Positions 7,486 to 15,485 of a DNA stretch of 64,000 nt are shown one piece after another. This DNA is from Neobacillus piezotolerans (GTDB lineage: Bacteria; Bacillota; Bacilli; Bacillales; Cytobacillaceae), in contig NZ_QNQT01000001.1 in assembly GCF_003362805.1 (NCBI RefSeq), forward strand, positions 992,001 through 1,056,000, read 5' to 3'. Made by a program: the position numbers and the translations under genes. Below the pieces are notes generated by a model, which worked only from the letters and a program-made list of their open reading frames with translations, did not search any database and was not told the origin of the DNA. Each line of letters starts with the position of its first letter. Positions within the stretch are counted from its first letter, which is position 1.

Positions 7486-8553
7486 ATGAAAAAAAAGACA
7501 ATCGTATTCACAGGCGGAGGAACTGCAGGGCATGTAACCCCGAACCTTGCGCTAATAAATGAACTAGATAAAGGCGAATGGAATATCCAATATATCGGCT
7601 CCAAAAAGGGGATTGAACGGGAGCTCGTCGAAAAAGCCGGCGTTCCGTACCATGGCATCAGCAGCGGAAAGCTCCGCAGGTATTTTGATATGGAAAACGC
7701 CAAGGACATTTTCAGGGTGCTGCGCGGCTGCTTTGAGGCAAGGCGGATTTTAAAAAAAATGAAGCCGAGGCTTTTATTTTCAAAAGGGGGCTTTGTCAGC
7801 GTCCCGGTGGTCATAGCCGCACGAACGCTACAAATCCCGATTTTTATTCATGAGAGCGATTTGACGCCAGGGCTTGCGAATAAGATATCCCAGCGGTTTG
7901 CGACGAAAATTTTCACTTCATTCGATGAAACGGTGAAATACCTTCCGGCCAATAAAACAATCGCCATTGGTTCGCCAATTAGAAGGGAAATCCTTGAAGG
8001 GTCCGCCGAGAAAGGCCGCAAGTATCTGGGTTTCGATTCATGGAAGCCTGTCATCACGATTATGGGCGGCAGCCTCGGCGCCAAGCGGATCAACGAAGCG
8101 GTCAGAAGCGTATTGCCACAGCTGACGGCAAATTTTCATATCGCCCATATTTGCGGGAAGGGCAACTTGGATGAAAGCCTTTCGTCCGTTAAAGGGTACA
8201 AGCAATTCGAATATATCCATGGGGAATTGCCTGACATCCTGGCCGCGACTAATTTTGTCATCACCCGCGGCGGTTCGAACTCCATTTTCGAATTCCTCGC
8301 CCTTGAAATTCCAATGGTAATCATTCCTTTAACGCTGCAGCAAAGCAGGGGGGACCAAATCCTGAATGCGCGTTCCTTCGAGGAAAAGGGTTATTCCCTC
8401 ACGTTAAACGAGGAAAACCTGACGGAAGAGACGCTTCTGGCCGCTCTCGAAGAGCTAAAGAACAAAAGTGCCGAAATGAAAAAGAAAATGAAATCCGGCT
8501 ACAAGCAAAACGCGCTCGATACCCTCCTTGAGGAGATTGCGAAGGTTAAATAA
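7486..8553 (+). CDS. murG: MurG-family N-acetylglucosaminyltransferase (stand-alone copy)
   Basis: A 355-residue GT28 glycosyltransferase. MurG adds GlcNAc from UDP-GlcNAc to lipid I to make lipid II on the inner membrane face. Visible motifs: G-G-G-T-A-G-H-V at residue 9 (first glycine loop), I-H-E-S-D-L-T-P-G-L-A-N-K near 122, the second G-G-S-L-G-A-K-R-I-N loop near 188, and the UDP-GlcNAc site T-R-G-G-S-N-S-I-F-E-F near 262. ATG 7486 follows GGAGG by seven bases. It lies alone, not in a division/cell-wall cluster, so it is probably a second copy like those in other Bacillus, perhaps used in sporulation or stress. Confidence 0.88.
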   Translation: MKKKTIVFTGGGTAGHVTPNLALINELDKGEWNIQYIGSKKGIERELVEKAGVPYHGISSGKLRRYFDMENAKDIFRVLRGCFEARRILKKMKPRLLFSKGGFVSVPVVIAARTLQIPIFIHESDLTPGLANKISQRFATKIFTSFDETVKYLPANKTIAIGSPIRREILEGSAEKGRKYLGFDSWKPVITIMGGSLGAKRINEAVRSVLPQLTANFHIAHICGKGNLDESLSSVKGYKQFEYIHGELPDILAATNFVITRGGSNSIFEFLALEIPMVIIPLTLQQSRGDQILNARSFEEKGYSLTLNEENLTEETLLAALEELKNKSAEMKKKMKSGYKQNALDTLLEEIAKVK

Positions 8554-8689
8554 TCGCGGTATAAAGACCGTTTCCGGTGATTGGTGGCTTCGAAATGGTT
8601 TTTAGATATAATTAACTGGAACCCAAAAATTCTTTGCAAAAGAAATTTCCAGTAAATCCGATTTAATGGTCCGTAAAAAAACTACAAAC

Positions 8690-8719
8690 AAAACCCCCTC
8701 CGACTATAAGAGGGGGTTT
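8690..8719. terminator. Bidirectional terminator between murG and the protease gene
   Basis: AAACCCCCTC pairs with GAGGGGGTTT across an 8-nt loop. It has A-rich and T-rich flanks on both sides and serves two convergent genes. Confidence 0.85.
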
Positions 8720-8736
8720 ATCCTTATAACCAACTA

Positions 8737-10149
8737 TTACTTTTCTACATGGAAAATTAATGACGCAACCAATTGGCCATCCTTAGGGAGAACGACCAGG
8801 CTCATCGCGGAAGCCGTGTCATCACCATTCCATGTCGCTTCGATAATATTATCGTCCCAATTTGTATCCTCGCGATCTGCCGCTTCTTCCCAATCTTCCT
8901 CAATGTAGCCCTTAATTTCATCGAAGAATGCCTTTCCACCGGCATTGTTCTCAAACTCAATGAGGAAAAGAACGGCCACTGACTCCAATTTTCCATTTTT
9001 GAAATTATAAACTTCCATTACCGGGTAATCGTAATAGGAGATTTCATCAAAAACGAGATAATCCGCTGTTTCCTCGGCCAGGTTGCCGAAGTCCAGGTTG
9101 GCTTGTTTCACTTGCTCCTTAGTCATGCCAACGTACATATCATCATTTAAGTAAACCTTTAATGTTTCTTTTGGAAGAACCTTTATGCTTTTATGTTCTG
9201 TTGCCAGATATTTTTTCCAAACGAATGATTCGTCAATGGAAATGGCGAAATTCAAGCTGGTGCCAAAAATTCCGGCAGTTGTAATTCCGATCAACTCACC
9301 CTTTGTATTGAATAATCCACCGCCAGAGCTTCCAAATGAGATGGATGCCGACGTTTGAATGAGACTGACTCCGTCTTCACTACGGAAACTGCTGATCAGT
9401 CCTTGGGAGACAGTATTCTGCAATCCAACCGGGCTTCCGATAGCAACGACTGTGTCGCCTTTTTTGTTGCTGTTCACTGTTCCCATAGTCACTGGTTTAA
9501 CTGTTACCGGTGTGGCAAGCTTGACGATTGCAAGGTCCTTTTTAGCATCTTTTACAACGACGCCTTCAATATCAACTTCCTGGCCGTTAATAAAGAGTGC
9601 TGTCAAATTCGGGTTATGGCTTACGACATGTTCATTTGTCAAAATCAAGCTCTTGCTGATAAGGACGCCGCTGCCCTGGCCTGCACTTCCATTAAGTAAA
9701 ACAACTTTGTCATCGTTTAGGGAGACAATTTCCTGAACGGAAAGCGTTTTATCATTATTGCTGTTTCCAGCAGCATTGTTGATACATTTTACTGCCTCAA
9801 GCTTTGCCTTGCTTGGAGTCTCGTATTTCACCTTAATATCGCGGTTGACATAGTATCCGCCGCCGACGCTCAACATGCCTGGCTTGAAGGCGTATATTCT
9901 GTAAAACTCGCCTTTTTTAAGCGTCTTTGAAGCTGTCTTGGTCTCGCCGCTAACCTTGTAAAGTGTCGTATTCTGCAAAACTGTCAATCTGCCAATCTGG
10001 CCGGGCTTCAGTTCCATGCCGTTCCATAATATTTTTTTCTGGCCCTTAAATTGCGCGCAAAACGATGCATCTGCCGCTAAAGCCTGCTGGGTGTTGAAAA
10101 ATATTGTCGAACTTAGCAATAGTACGATCGCTAGTAAAAATTTCCTCAT
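8737..10149 (-). CDS. Secreted trypsin-like (HtrA-type) serine protease
   Basis: A 470-residue exported protein. It has a Sec signal peptide (about 1-26, cleavage after A-L-A-A), an N-terminal region with two Cys (C31, C122) of unknown role, then a chymotrypsin-fold protease (about 140-315). The full triad is visible: H174 in L-T-N-E-H-V-V, D205 in K-K-D-L-A-I-V, S275 in F-G-S-S-G-G-G. There is no PDZ domain. Instead the C-terminal 150 residues hold a Y-V-G-M-T-K-E-Q-V segment and a beta-rich domain. ATG 10149 was chosen because TAGGGGG lies eight bases upstream and the signal peptide begins there. It may act in envelope quality control. Confidence 0.87.
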   Translation of the reverse strand: MRKFLLAIVLLLSSTIFFNTQQALAADASFCAQFKGQKKILWNGMELKPGQIGRLTVLQNTTLYKVSGETKTASKTLKKGEFYRIYAFKPGMLSVGGGYYVNRDIKVKYETPSKAKLEAVKCINNAAGNSNNDKTLSVQEIVSLNDDKVVLLNGSAGQGSGVLISKSLILTNEHVVSHNPNLTALFINGQEVDIEGVVVKDAKKDLAIVKLATPVTVKPVTMGTVNSNKKGDTVVAIGSPVGLQNTVSQGLISSFRSEDGVSLIQTSASISFGSSGGGLFNTKGELIGITTAGIFGTSLNFAISIDESFVWKKYLATEHKSIKVLPKETLKVYLNDDMYVGMTKEQVKQANLDFGNLAEETADYLVFDEISYYDYPVMEVYNFKNGKLESVAVLFLIEFENNAGGKAFFDEIKGYIEEDWEEAADREDTNWDDNIIEATWNGDDTASAMSLVVLPKDGQLVASLIFHVEK

Positions 10150-10222
10150 TAATTGACCCCCTATGGATGAATATCTAAAGATTACCATATTCGACACGGA
10201 GTTGTCCTGATGATTTTTGAAA

Positions 10223-10250
10223 ATTCCCAACTTAATTTTATTGGGAAATT
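10223..10250 (-). terminator. Terminator of the flippase gene
   Basis: On the minus strand AATTTCCCAA and TTGGGAATT pair around a 10-nt loop and run into TTTC. It starts 17 bases after the flippase stop. Confidence 0.7.
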
Positions 10251-10266
10251 ACTAGACTTTTTATCC

Positions 10267-11589
10267 TCAGGACACTTTCTCCTCGACAAGCCATGTCCGT
10301 ACGCCAATCCGCTTACACACGGTGAAGTAATGGAGCAGCGCCTGAAGGACGGCACCAGCATTCATGCCGAGGATGACTCCGTCCATATTCAACCCAGGCA
10401 TCGAGCCGAACACGAAAACCGCGGCAAACGTTATTGAATTCGCCCAGATGCTGTGCAGGAAAGCATCCTTAATTAATCCGACTCCAATCAAATATGCCTG
10501 GAGCGGGATAATGAAAAAATGGAACAGGAAACACGGCCAAAGCATTTTCAAATAATATGCCGCAACAGGGGAGGAAAAGAAAAGCGAAGCCAATTGTCCT
10601 GCAAACATGTACATGACAAACACCGAAACAGTCCCATAAAGCATCGTCAGCCACATCGACTGGCGCAATAGGGCGTGAAGCTTAGCGGAATCAGAACGGG
10701 CAAACGCATCTGAAACATTCGGAATTAACGCGACCATGAGTGAATGGGCAATGAATGCCGGGAAAAAGCCGATCGACATCGCTACGCCCATCAGCATCCC
10801 GAAATGTTCAGTAGCGGCGAGCGCTGTAAACCCGGACCGGACAAGCGTCAGCTGGATGAGAAACGGCTGCACCGCATTGACAAACGACTGAAAAATCCGG
10901 AGGCCGACGGTTGGCACGGATACCGACATCAGCTTTTGCCGTGCCAGTTTGGAAGAAAGAATTTCGTGCGTTTGCGTTTTTAAAACACGCAATTGAATCA
11001 GGAAAAAACTGAATAGATAAAGGAATACAATCAGCTCGCTGCCAATCAAGGCCCCGAGCGCGATCAATAGCGACGTTTCGAGGTTTGAATCGAACAGCTG
11101 AAAGATGGCGACAAGCAATCCAAGCTGCGCGAATTTACGCAGAAAGTTCGAAACCGCGATTTTGCTCATCTGCTGGATTCCCATGAAGTAGCCCCTGGCA
11201 ATCGATGAAAAAGCGGCAATCGGCACAAGGGCAAACAGCAGCCAGTGGATATGCGCCGGGAACCTGCTTAACGCGGACGGAATGGCAGCGGCCACGCCGA
11301 CCATCACAATAAAAAAAATTGTTGATAAGAGCCCAAGGCGAAGCGCATGCTTAAGCAGGCTCAAATGGGTTTCCCGTTTATGTTCCGCTATGTATTTTGA
11401 AATCGAAATCGGCAGTTCAAGGCTTGCCAAAATAAAGATCAGGAAAACAATCGGCATTGCCGACATGTACAGGCCCATGCCTTCTTCCTTCAACTCCCTG
11501 GCAAGCTGCATATTCACCAAAAACTCAACGCACTCACTCAAAAAAGCGGCAACAATCAGGATTGCCGTACCTCTCAAAAATGTACTCAC
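10267..11589 (-). CDS. SpoVB/MurJ-like polysaccharide flippase
   Basis: A 440-residue polytopic protein of the MOP (MATE/MVF/PST) superfamily with about 12-14 membrane helices. The first repeat contains R-E-L-K-E-E-G-M-G-L-Y and S-I-S-K-Y-I-A-E-H-K-R, typical of SpoVB/YtgP lipid-linked oligosaccharide flippases. The GTG at 11589 was chosen because GGGGGTGAGG is just upstream; the longer reading from 11700 would place an unlikely basic segment before the first helix and reach almost to the divergent peroxiredoxin gene. SpoVB flips precursors for spore cortex or cell-wall synthesis; which lipid this copy moves is unknown. Confidence 0.85.
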   Translation of the reverse strand: MSTFLRGTAILIVAAFLSECVEFLVNMQLARELKEEGMGLYMSAMPIVFLIFILASLELPISISKYIAEHKRETHLSLLKHALRLGLLSTIFFIVMVGVAAAIPSALSRFPAHIHWLLFALVPIAAFSSIARGYFMGIQQMSKIAVSNFLRKFAQLGLLVAIFQLFDSNLETSLLIALGALIGSELIVFLYLFSFFLIQLRVLKTQTHEILSSKLARQKLMSVSVPTVGLRIFQSFVNAVQPFLIQLTLVRSGFTALAATEHFGMLMGVAMSIGFFPAFIAHSLMVALIPNVSDAFARSDSAKLHALLRQSMWLTMLYGTVSVFVMYMFAGQLASLFFSSPVAAYYLKMLWPCFLFHFFIIPLQAYLIGVGLIKDAFLHSIWANSITFAAVFVFGSMPGLNMDGVILGMNAGAVLQALLHYFTVCKRIGVRTWLVEEKVS

Positions 11590-11718
11590 GACCTCACCCC
11601 CGATATAAAACCATATGAGACGAGCATGACTTTTATGTAGCAAGGGGAGACGCGGCAGGCTAATTGGTGGAAAAAATGGGGAGAATAACAGCATGTTCAT
11701 GAAAGGAGGAATCCACAG

Positions 11719-12192
11719 ATGGAAGCTTCTTTAAAAATTGGCGACAAGGCTCCCGCCTTCACCCTGGAAGCGACTACAGCAGAGAAACTGTCCCTGTCGG
11801 ACTACCTTGGGAAAAAGAATGTGCTGGTCGCGTTTTACGGGATGGACTTCACGCCTGGCTGAATTAAGGAAATCGCCTCTTGGAAAGAGGACTACAAACG
11901 ATTCGAGGAATTGAATGCGGAAATTTTAGCGATCAGCGTCGACCATATCCATTCGCACCGCGTATTCGCCGCCAGCATGGGAACACTCCCATACCCGCTC
12001 CTCTCCGACTGGACAAAACAAACCGTCAAGGATTACGGCGTCTACAACGACAAAGGATTAGTAGCAAAACGGTCAGTCTTTGTTGTGGAAAAAGAAGGGA
12101 AGATAGCGTATTTGAACACATCTTTCAAAGCCGACAAGAGGGAAGATTACGACGCGGTTTTTGAAGCCCTTGAAAAAATAAAAACCCATTAA
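11719..12192 (+). CDS. Peroxiredoxin with in-frame TGA at the catalytic Cys: probable selenoprotein (Prx 1)
   Basis: A 157-residue thioredoxin-fold peroxidase when TGA codon 48 (11860-11862) is read as selenocysteine. Before it: M-D-F-T-P-G. After it: I-K-E-I-A-S-W. Peroxiredoxins have Cys exactly here (D-F-T-P-G-C-T-K-E). The reading frame continues without a break for another 109 codons through A-I-S-V-D-H, P-L-L-S-D-W and K-R-S-V-F-V-V, all family landmarks. A hairpin with GG in its loop starts 13 nt after the TGA. The ribosome site AAAGGAGG is nine bases before ATG 11719. It would reduce H2O2 or organic peroxides in the cytoplasm. Normal gene callers would split it or start at 11911. The neighbouring gene shows the same feature, which argues against a pseudogene. 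Confidence 0.87.
11860..11890 (+). promoter_or_regulatory. UGA (Sec) codon and SECIS-like hairpin of Prx 1
   Basis: After the UGA and a 13-nt gap, CCUCUU (11876-11881) pairs with AAGAGG (11885-11890) around a GGA loop. The loop begins 20 nt after the UGA. Bacterial SECIS elements, read by SelB, sit in the coding region with a loop about 16-37 nt downstream and G at the loop start. The stem is short (6 bp). Confidence 0.72.
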
Positions 12193-12306
12193 GTTCCACA
12201 ATTATACCGGGAATGTCCACTGGTACGGTTTTTCCGCTCCCACATAAACTATTCAGTAACCGGCTTTTTAACATATAAGCCTATTCTGGATAGCAGGGGT
12301 GCAGCC

Positions 12307-12924
12307 ATGGCAAGTGAAAAAGATATGTTGGGCGGAAGGGAGTCGCAACTCCCATTCTGCGCGCATACAAATGACGCCGCGCCATTGTTCGCGGCTGAGG
12401 CTTATGACAACCGCGAAAAAAAAATGAAGCAAATCCGCCTCGCCGATTACCGCGGCCGGTGGGTGGTATTATTCTTTTATTCAAGCGATTTTACCTTTGT
12501 CTGACCGACAGAACTGGCGGCGGTCGCCGCCATTCATGATCAGCTCAAAGCAATAAACACCGACGTCCTTGCGATTAGCACGGACAGCGTCTACTCGCAT
12601 AAAGTTTTTACCGAAACGTCCCCGTCCGCGATGAAGGTGCAATTCCCGTTGCTGAGCGACAGGACCCATGCAATCAGCCGGGCATACCGTGCGTTGAACG
12701 AAACGGCAGGCGCAACTTTCCGGGTAACCGTCATCATCGACCCCGAAGGAAAAATCTGCGCCAAATTCGTCTACCCGCCTGAAGTCGGCCGCAACGTCTA
12801 CGAAATCCCCCGGGTAATACAGGGAATCCAATACGGTCGCATGACAGGGGAGGGGGTCCCCGCAAACTGGGTGCCAGGCAATCCAGGCATCAAGCGAGAC
12901 GTGAACAATATTGGGAAGTATTGA
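12307..12924 (+). CDS. AhpC-type peroxiredoxin with in-frame TGA at the catalytic Cys: probable selenoprotein (Prx 2)
   Basis: A 205-residue AhpC/TSA peroxiredoxin when TGA codon 66 (12502-12504) is read as selenocysteine. The context is S-D-F-T-F-V-[TGA]-P-T-E-L, the signature D-F-T-F-V-C-P-T-E-L with the peroxidatic Cys replaced. The frame then runs on for 139 codons with A-I-S-T-D-S, F-P-L-L-S-D and a C-terminal P-A-N-W-x-P-G. The resolving Cys of 2-Cys enzymes (V-C-P-A-N-W) is Val here, so it would act as a 1-Sec enzyme needing an outside reductant. The N-terminal extension has C18. Ribosome site AGGGGTG lies six bases before ATG 12307. It is 114 bp after Prx 1 and the only other gene of this probable unit. 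Confidence 0.9.
12502..12532 (+). promoter_or_regulatory. UGA (Sec) codon and SECIS hairpin of Prx 2
   Basis: Ten nt after the UGA, UGGCGGC (12515-12521) pairs perfectly with GCCGCCA (12526-12532), closing a GGUC tetraloop that starts 18 nt after the UGA. The GGU loop matches the key apical contact for SelB in the E. coli fdhF element. Both stem arms are in coding sequence. Confidence 0.85.
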
Positions 12925-12948
12925 TGAAAACTGATCGAAAACAGAATC

Positions 12949-12981
12949 AGTCCAAGGATCTTTGTATCTTTGGACTTTTTA
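12949..12981 (+). terminator. Terminator of the peroxiredoxin pair
   Basis: AGTCCAA pairs with TTGGACT around a 14-nt loop, followed by TTTTT, 24 bases after the Prx 2 stop. Confidence 0.85.
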
Positions 12982-13124
12982 ATTTTTATATACATTGTGG
13001 CAATGTTTATGGGGTGGCTGAATTGAATCCGCGTCCTCCAGTCTAACATCACTACAGACCCGAATTTTAGTAATAATATTTATTGGTTAGGAAAAAATAG
13101 CCCTAGAAAAGGAGGGATTCCAAT

Positions 13125-13511
13125 ATGTTTGTTAAAAAGTTAAACCGATTTTCCGTGTTGCTCTTAATGGTTCTCGCTGTTATTAGTTTAGGCTCATTCA
13201 GTGTATTTGCTGAATCCAGTGATGCAACACAGCCTGTTGTGCGGGAGAACGCAATTACAGTCGAGTTGAACGATAATTATTTCAATCCGAAAACGATCAC
13301 TTTGCCAAAAGGAGTAGCAACTAAGGCTATATTGAAAAACAATGGTCAGAAAGAGCACACCTTTACAGTCGAAAAGCTCGGAATTGACGCAGTAGTCCAG
13401 GCGGGAACCACAAAAACCATTAGCGTAAAACCGACTATGCCAGGTACATATGAGTTAATCTGCAGGTACCATTTTCAAACCGGAATGGTTGGAAAAGTAA
13501 TTGTAAAATAA
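13125..13511 (+). CDS. Exported cupredoxin (type 1 copper domain)
   Basis: A 128-residue exported protein: signal peptide 1-29 (cleavage after V-F-A), then one cupredoxin beta-sandwich (about 42-128). The four type 1 copper ligands are all present: H78 in K-E-H-T-F, C113 and H116 in C-R-Y-H, and M121 in Q-T-G-M. It should bind copper at the outer membrane face and carry electrons or buffer copper. ATG 13125 follows AGGAGGG. The gene is followed by the 21-bp repeat array and only then by a terminator, so its mRNA probably carries the array. Confidence 0.9.
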   Translation: MFVKKLNRFSVLLLMVLAVISLGSFSVFAESSDATQPVVRENAITVELNDNYFNPKTITLPKGVATKAILKNNGQKEHTFTVEKLGIDAVVQAGTTKTISVKPTMPGTYELICRYHFQTGMVGKVIVK

Positions 13512-13539
13512 CGAGGAACTATACAAATTGATTAATTTT

Positions 13540-13770
13540 ATTGCCGAAAACCCGGATAAGATAACCGAAAACCCGGATAAGATAGCTGAAAACCCGGATA
13601 AGATAGCTGAAAACCCGGATAAGATAGCTGGAAACCCGGATAAGATTGCCGAAAACCCGGATAAGATTGCCCAAAACCCGGATAAGATTGCCGAAAACCC
13701 GGATAAGATTGCCGAAAACCCGGATAAGATTGCCGGAAACCCGGATAAGATTGCCAAAAACCCGGATAAC
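13540..13770 (+). repeat. 21-bp tandem repeat array (11 units)
   Basis: Eleven units of exactly 21 bp, each ATWRCYRRAA followed by ACCCGGATAAG, with variation only in positions 3-8. Because 21 is a multiple of three, the array stays open in several frames on both strands (for example repeating A-E-N-P-D-K-I). These readings are repeat artefacts rather than convincing proteins. A TTG at 13528 does follow a GAGGAA, so low-level translation cannot be excluded. It lies in the 3' region of the cupredoxin transcript. Confidence 0.95.
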
Positions 13771-13880
13771 CTTTAATGGCTTTTTGCAATGGGGAGTGAG
13801 TCGGAAAAACGAATTGTCCTATGGGGATATTTCGTTTTTTACGCGGGACAGCTGATTAAACTTCAATATAAGTCTTTAAA

Positions 13881-13918
13881 AGCACGCGTCATATCCATTT
13901 GACGCGTGCTTCTTTTAT
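13881..13918 (+). terminator. Strong terminator after the 21-bp array
   Basis: AGCACGCGTCA and TGACGCGTGCT form a perfect 11-bp stem with an 8-nt loop, followed by TCTTTTATT. It is the first clear stop signal after the cupredoxin gene. Confidence 0.88.
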
Positions 13919-14009
13919 TAAAAATAATCATGTATTAAAATCGTGGAAATATGCTAAACAAAAATCTTTCCATATTATGAAAAATCCATTGCCGTGTTAA
14001 CAACAATAG

Positions 14010-14053
14010 TGTACGATGCATAGTATAAGCTAAATACTGTACGACACATAGTA
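14010..14053 (+). promoter_or_regulatory. Direct repeats upstream of padR
   Basis: TGTACGATGCATAGTA (14010-14025) and TGTACGACACATAGTA (14038-14053) are 28 bp apart and end 19 bp before the padR start. They probably span the promoter and are the natural place for PadR autoregulation. Confidence 0.6.
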
Positions 14054-14072
14054 AAAGAAAAGAGGTGGGTGA

Positions 14073-14420
14073 ATGAGTAATATATTGGATTCCCTAATGA
14101 TTGAGCTTAGAAGAGGGACATTGACATTGGCGGTATTAAGCCAATTGCGAACCCCCCAATATGGATATTCACTTGTTCAGTTGTTGGAGGAATCGGGTAT
14201 TCCGATTGACCAAAGTACCTTATATCCACTGCTTCGGCGGTTGGAAAAACAGGAACTGGTGACGAGCAGCTGGGATACAAGCGAGAGTAGACCCCGGAAG
14301 TATTATGTTTTAAGTGATTATGGGCATGAACTATTTTTACAGTTAAAAAGTGAATGGTTGAAGAATACAAATGAGCTTTACAGCTTATTAAAGGGGGAAG
14401 AGGACGTTGAATCTAATTGA
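14073..14420 (+). CDS. PadR-family transcriptional regulator
   Basis: A 115-residue winged-helix repressor of the PadR family: L-R-R-G-T-L-T-L-A-V-L, P-Q-Y-G-Y-S-L-V and S-T-L-Y-P-L-L-R-R-L-E are the family hallmarks, followed by the wing R-P-R-K-Y-Y. It has a short C-terminal dimerisation helix. The ATG at 14073 follows AGAGGTGGGTG. Its last 14 bases overlap the following HAAS-domain gene, a common pairing in Firmicutes where the PadR protein controls the membrane partner in response to envelope stress or antimicrobials. Confidence 0.92.
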   Translation: MSNILDSLMIELRRGTLTLAVLSQLRTPQYGYSLVQLLEESGIPIDQSTLYPLLRRLEKQELVTSSWDTSESRPRKYYVLSDYGHELFLQLKSEWLKNTNELYSLLKGEEDVESN

Positions 14421-15405
14421 GATTTATATTCAGGAAGTCACCCGAAGGCTTCCGGAAAAAAATCGTGGAGATATCGCGCTTGAGTTGGAGTCAACCATAG
14501 CAGATATGCTGCCGGATGACCCAAACGAGGAAGAAGTTAAGGCCGTTCTGGGAAAATTGGGCAACCCGGTCAGTTTGGCGAACGGTTATCAGGATCGGCC
14601 AATGTACCTGATTGGGCCACGCTATTTCGATGTCTATGTGACGCTGATAAAAATGTTTTTCCCGATTGCGGCGGCGGTATCTTTCATCATCGTCATTGCT
14701 CAATTTTTTATTGGATATAGTGGAAATGAAGCTGTAATGGATGTGGTAATCAATCTTATTGGGAAAGGAATATCAAAAATCATTGAGGTAGGGATCCAAG
14801 TATTCTTTTGGTTAACGCTTGTGTTTGCGGTATTAGAAAGGGTCGATAAAGGAAAAGACGATCAACCATTAACATCAAGTCTAAAGAAATGGAAACCGGA
14901 TGATCTGAAAAATATCCCTTATATTCCTAAGAAAAAAGCCATTTCAAACTTTGAAGTATTTATGTGTTTTTTGTGGACAGCAATAGCGGCAACAGTTTAT
15001 TTCTATGCGGACCATTTAATAGGTATATATGAAGGGGGCAGAGGTGAGCTCGAGTTTGTGATCCCAGCTTTTAATCAGGAAGTTCTGCTTCGGTTTTGGC
15101 CGATTGTTGTTATAATGATTGCTTTAGAAATTGCGCTATCCCTCTATAAATTGATAAAGGGGAGATGGACGAAGCGAATGGCGCTTTACACCACTGTTCT
15201 CCAACTCATTCAAACGATCGCAGTCATCATAATCCTGGTCACCCCAAACATTCTAAATGCTAATTTCCTTTCTTATATGGCGGATTTATTTAACACGACA
15301 AACGATCAGTTTAAAACATGGATACTTGGCGGATCAATCTTCTTAATGATTTTTGGAGCGGCATACAATATATATGATGCATTTCGCAAAGCTAGCGAAA
15401 AATAG
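14407..15405 (+). CDS. HAAS-domain membrane protein
   Basis: A 332-residue protein. The N-terminal soluble segment (about 1-70, I-Q-E-V-T-R-R-L-P and V-L-G-K-L-G-N-P-V-S-L-A) is the HAAS/DUF1700-like helical domain seen next to PadR regulators. It is followed by about six membrane helices grouped as 85-107, 120-145, 182-200, 226-245, 262-285 and 303-325. The function is unknown; HAAS domains are thought to relay signals between PadR and membrane events. The start TTG 14407 lies inside padR and follows GGGGGAAGAGG, so translation is coupled. Confidence 0.85.
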   Translation: MNLIEIYIQEVTRRLPEKNRGDIALELESTIADMLPDDPNEEEVKAVLGKLGNPVSLANGYQDRPMYLIGPRYFDVYVTLIKMFFPIAAAVSFIIVIAQFFIGYSGNEAVMDVVINLIGKGISKIIEVGIQVFFWLTLVFAVLERVDKGKDDQPLTSSLKKWKPDDLKNIPYIPKKKAISNFEVFMCFLWTAIAATVYFYADHLIGIYEGGRGELEFVIPAFNQEVLLRFWPIVVIMIALEIALSLYKLIKGRWTKRMALYTTVLQLIQTIAVIIILVTPNILNANFLSYMADLFNTTNDQFKTWILGGSIFLMIFGAAYNIYDAFRKASEK

Positions 15406-15485
15406 TAATACCTGCCCAATAAATAGAGCACGGCCAATTTCAATTCCCATAAGCTTCATGATGGGGTTATTGAAGTTTACAACAG

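Noticed and set aside
11719-12924. The two peroxiredoxins as plain pseudogenes
   Set aside because: Both stops are TGA, both hit exactly the catalytic Cys codon, the rest of each frame is intact with normal codon use, and each has a SECIS-like hairpin at the right distance.
13528-13776. Open frames on both strands across the 21-bp array, giving Asn-Pro-Asp or Leu-Ser-Gly-Phe repeats
   Set aside because: They exist because the unit length is a multiple of three and has no stop. Several frames are open at once, so none is supported as a protein.
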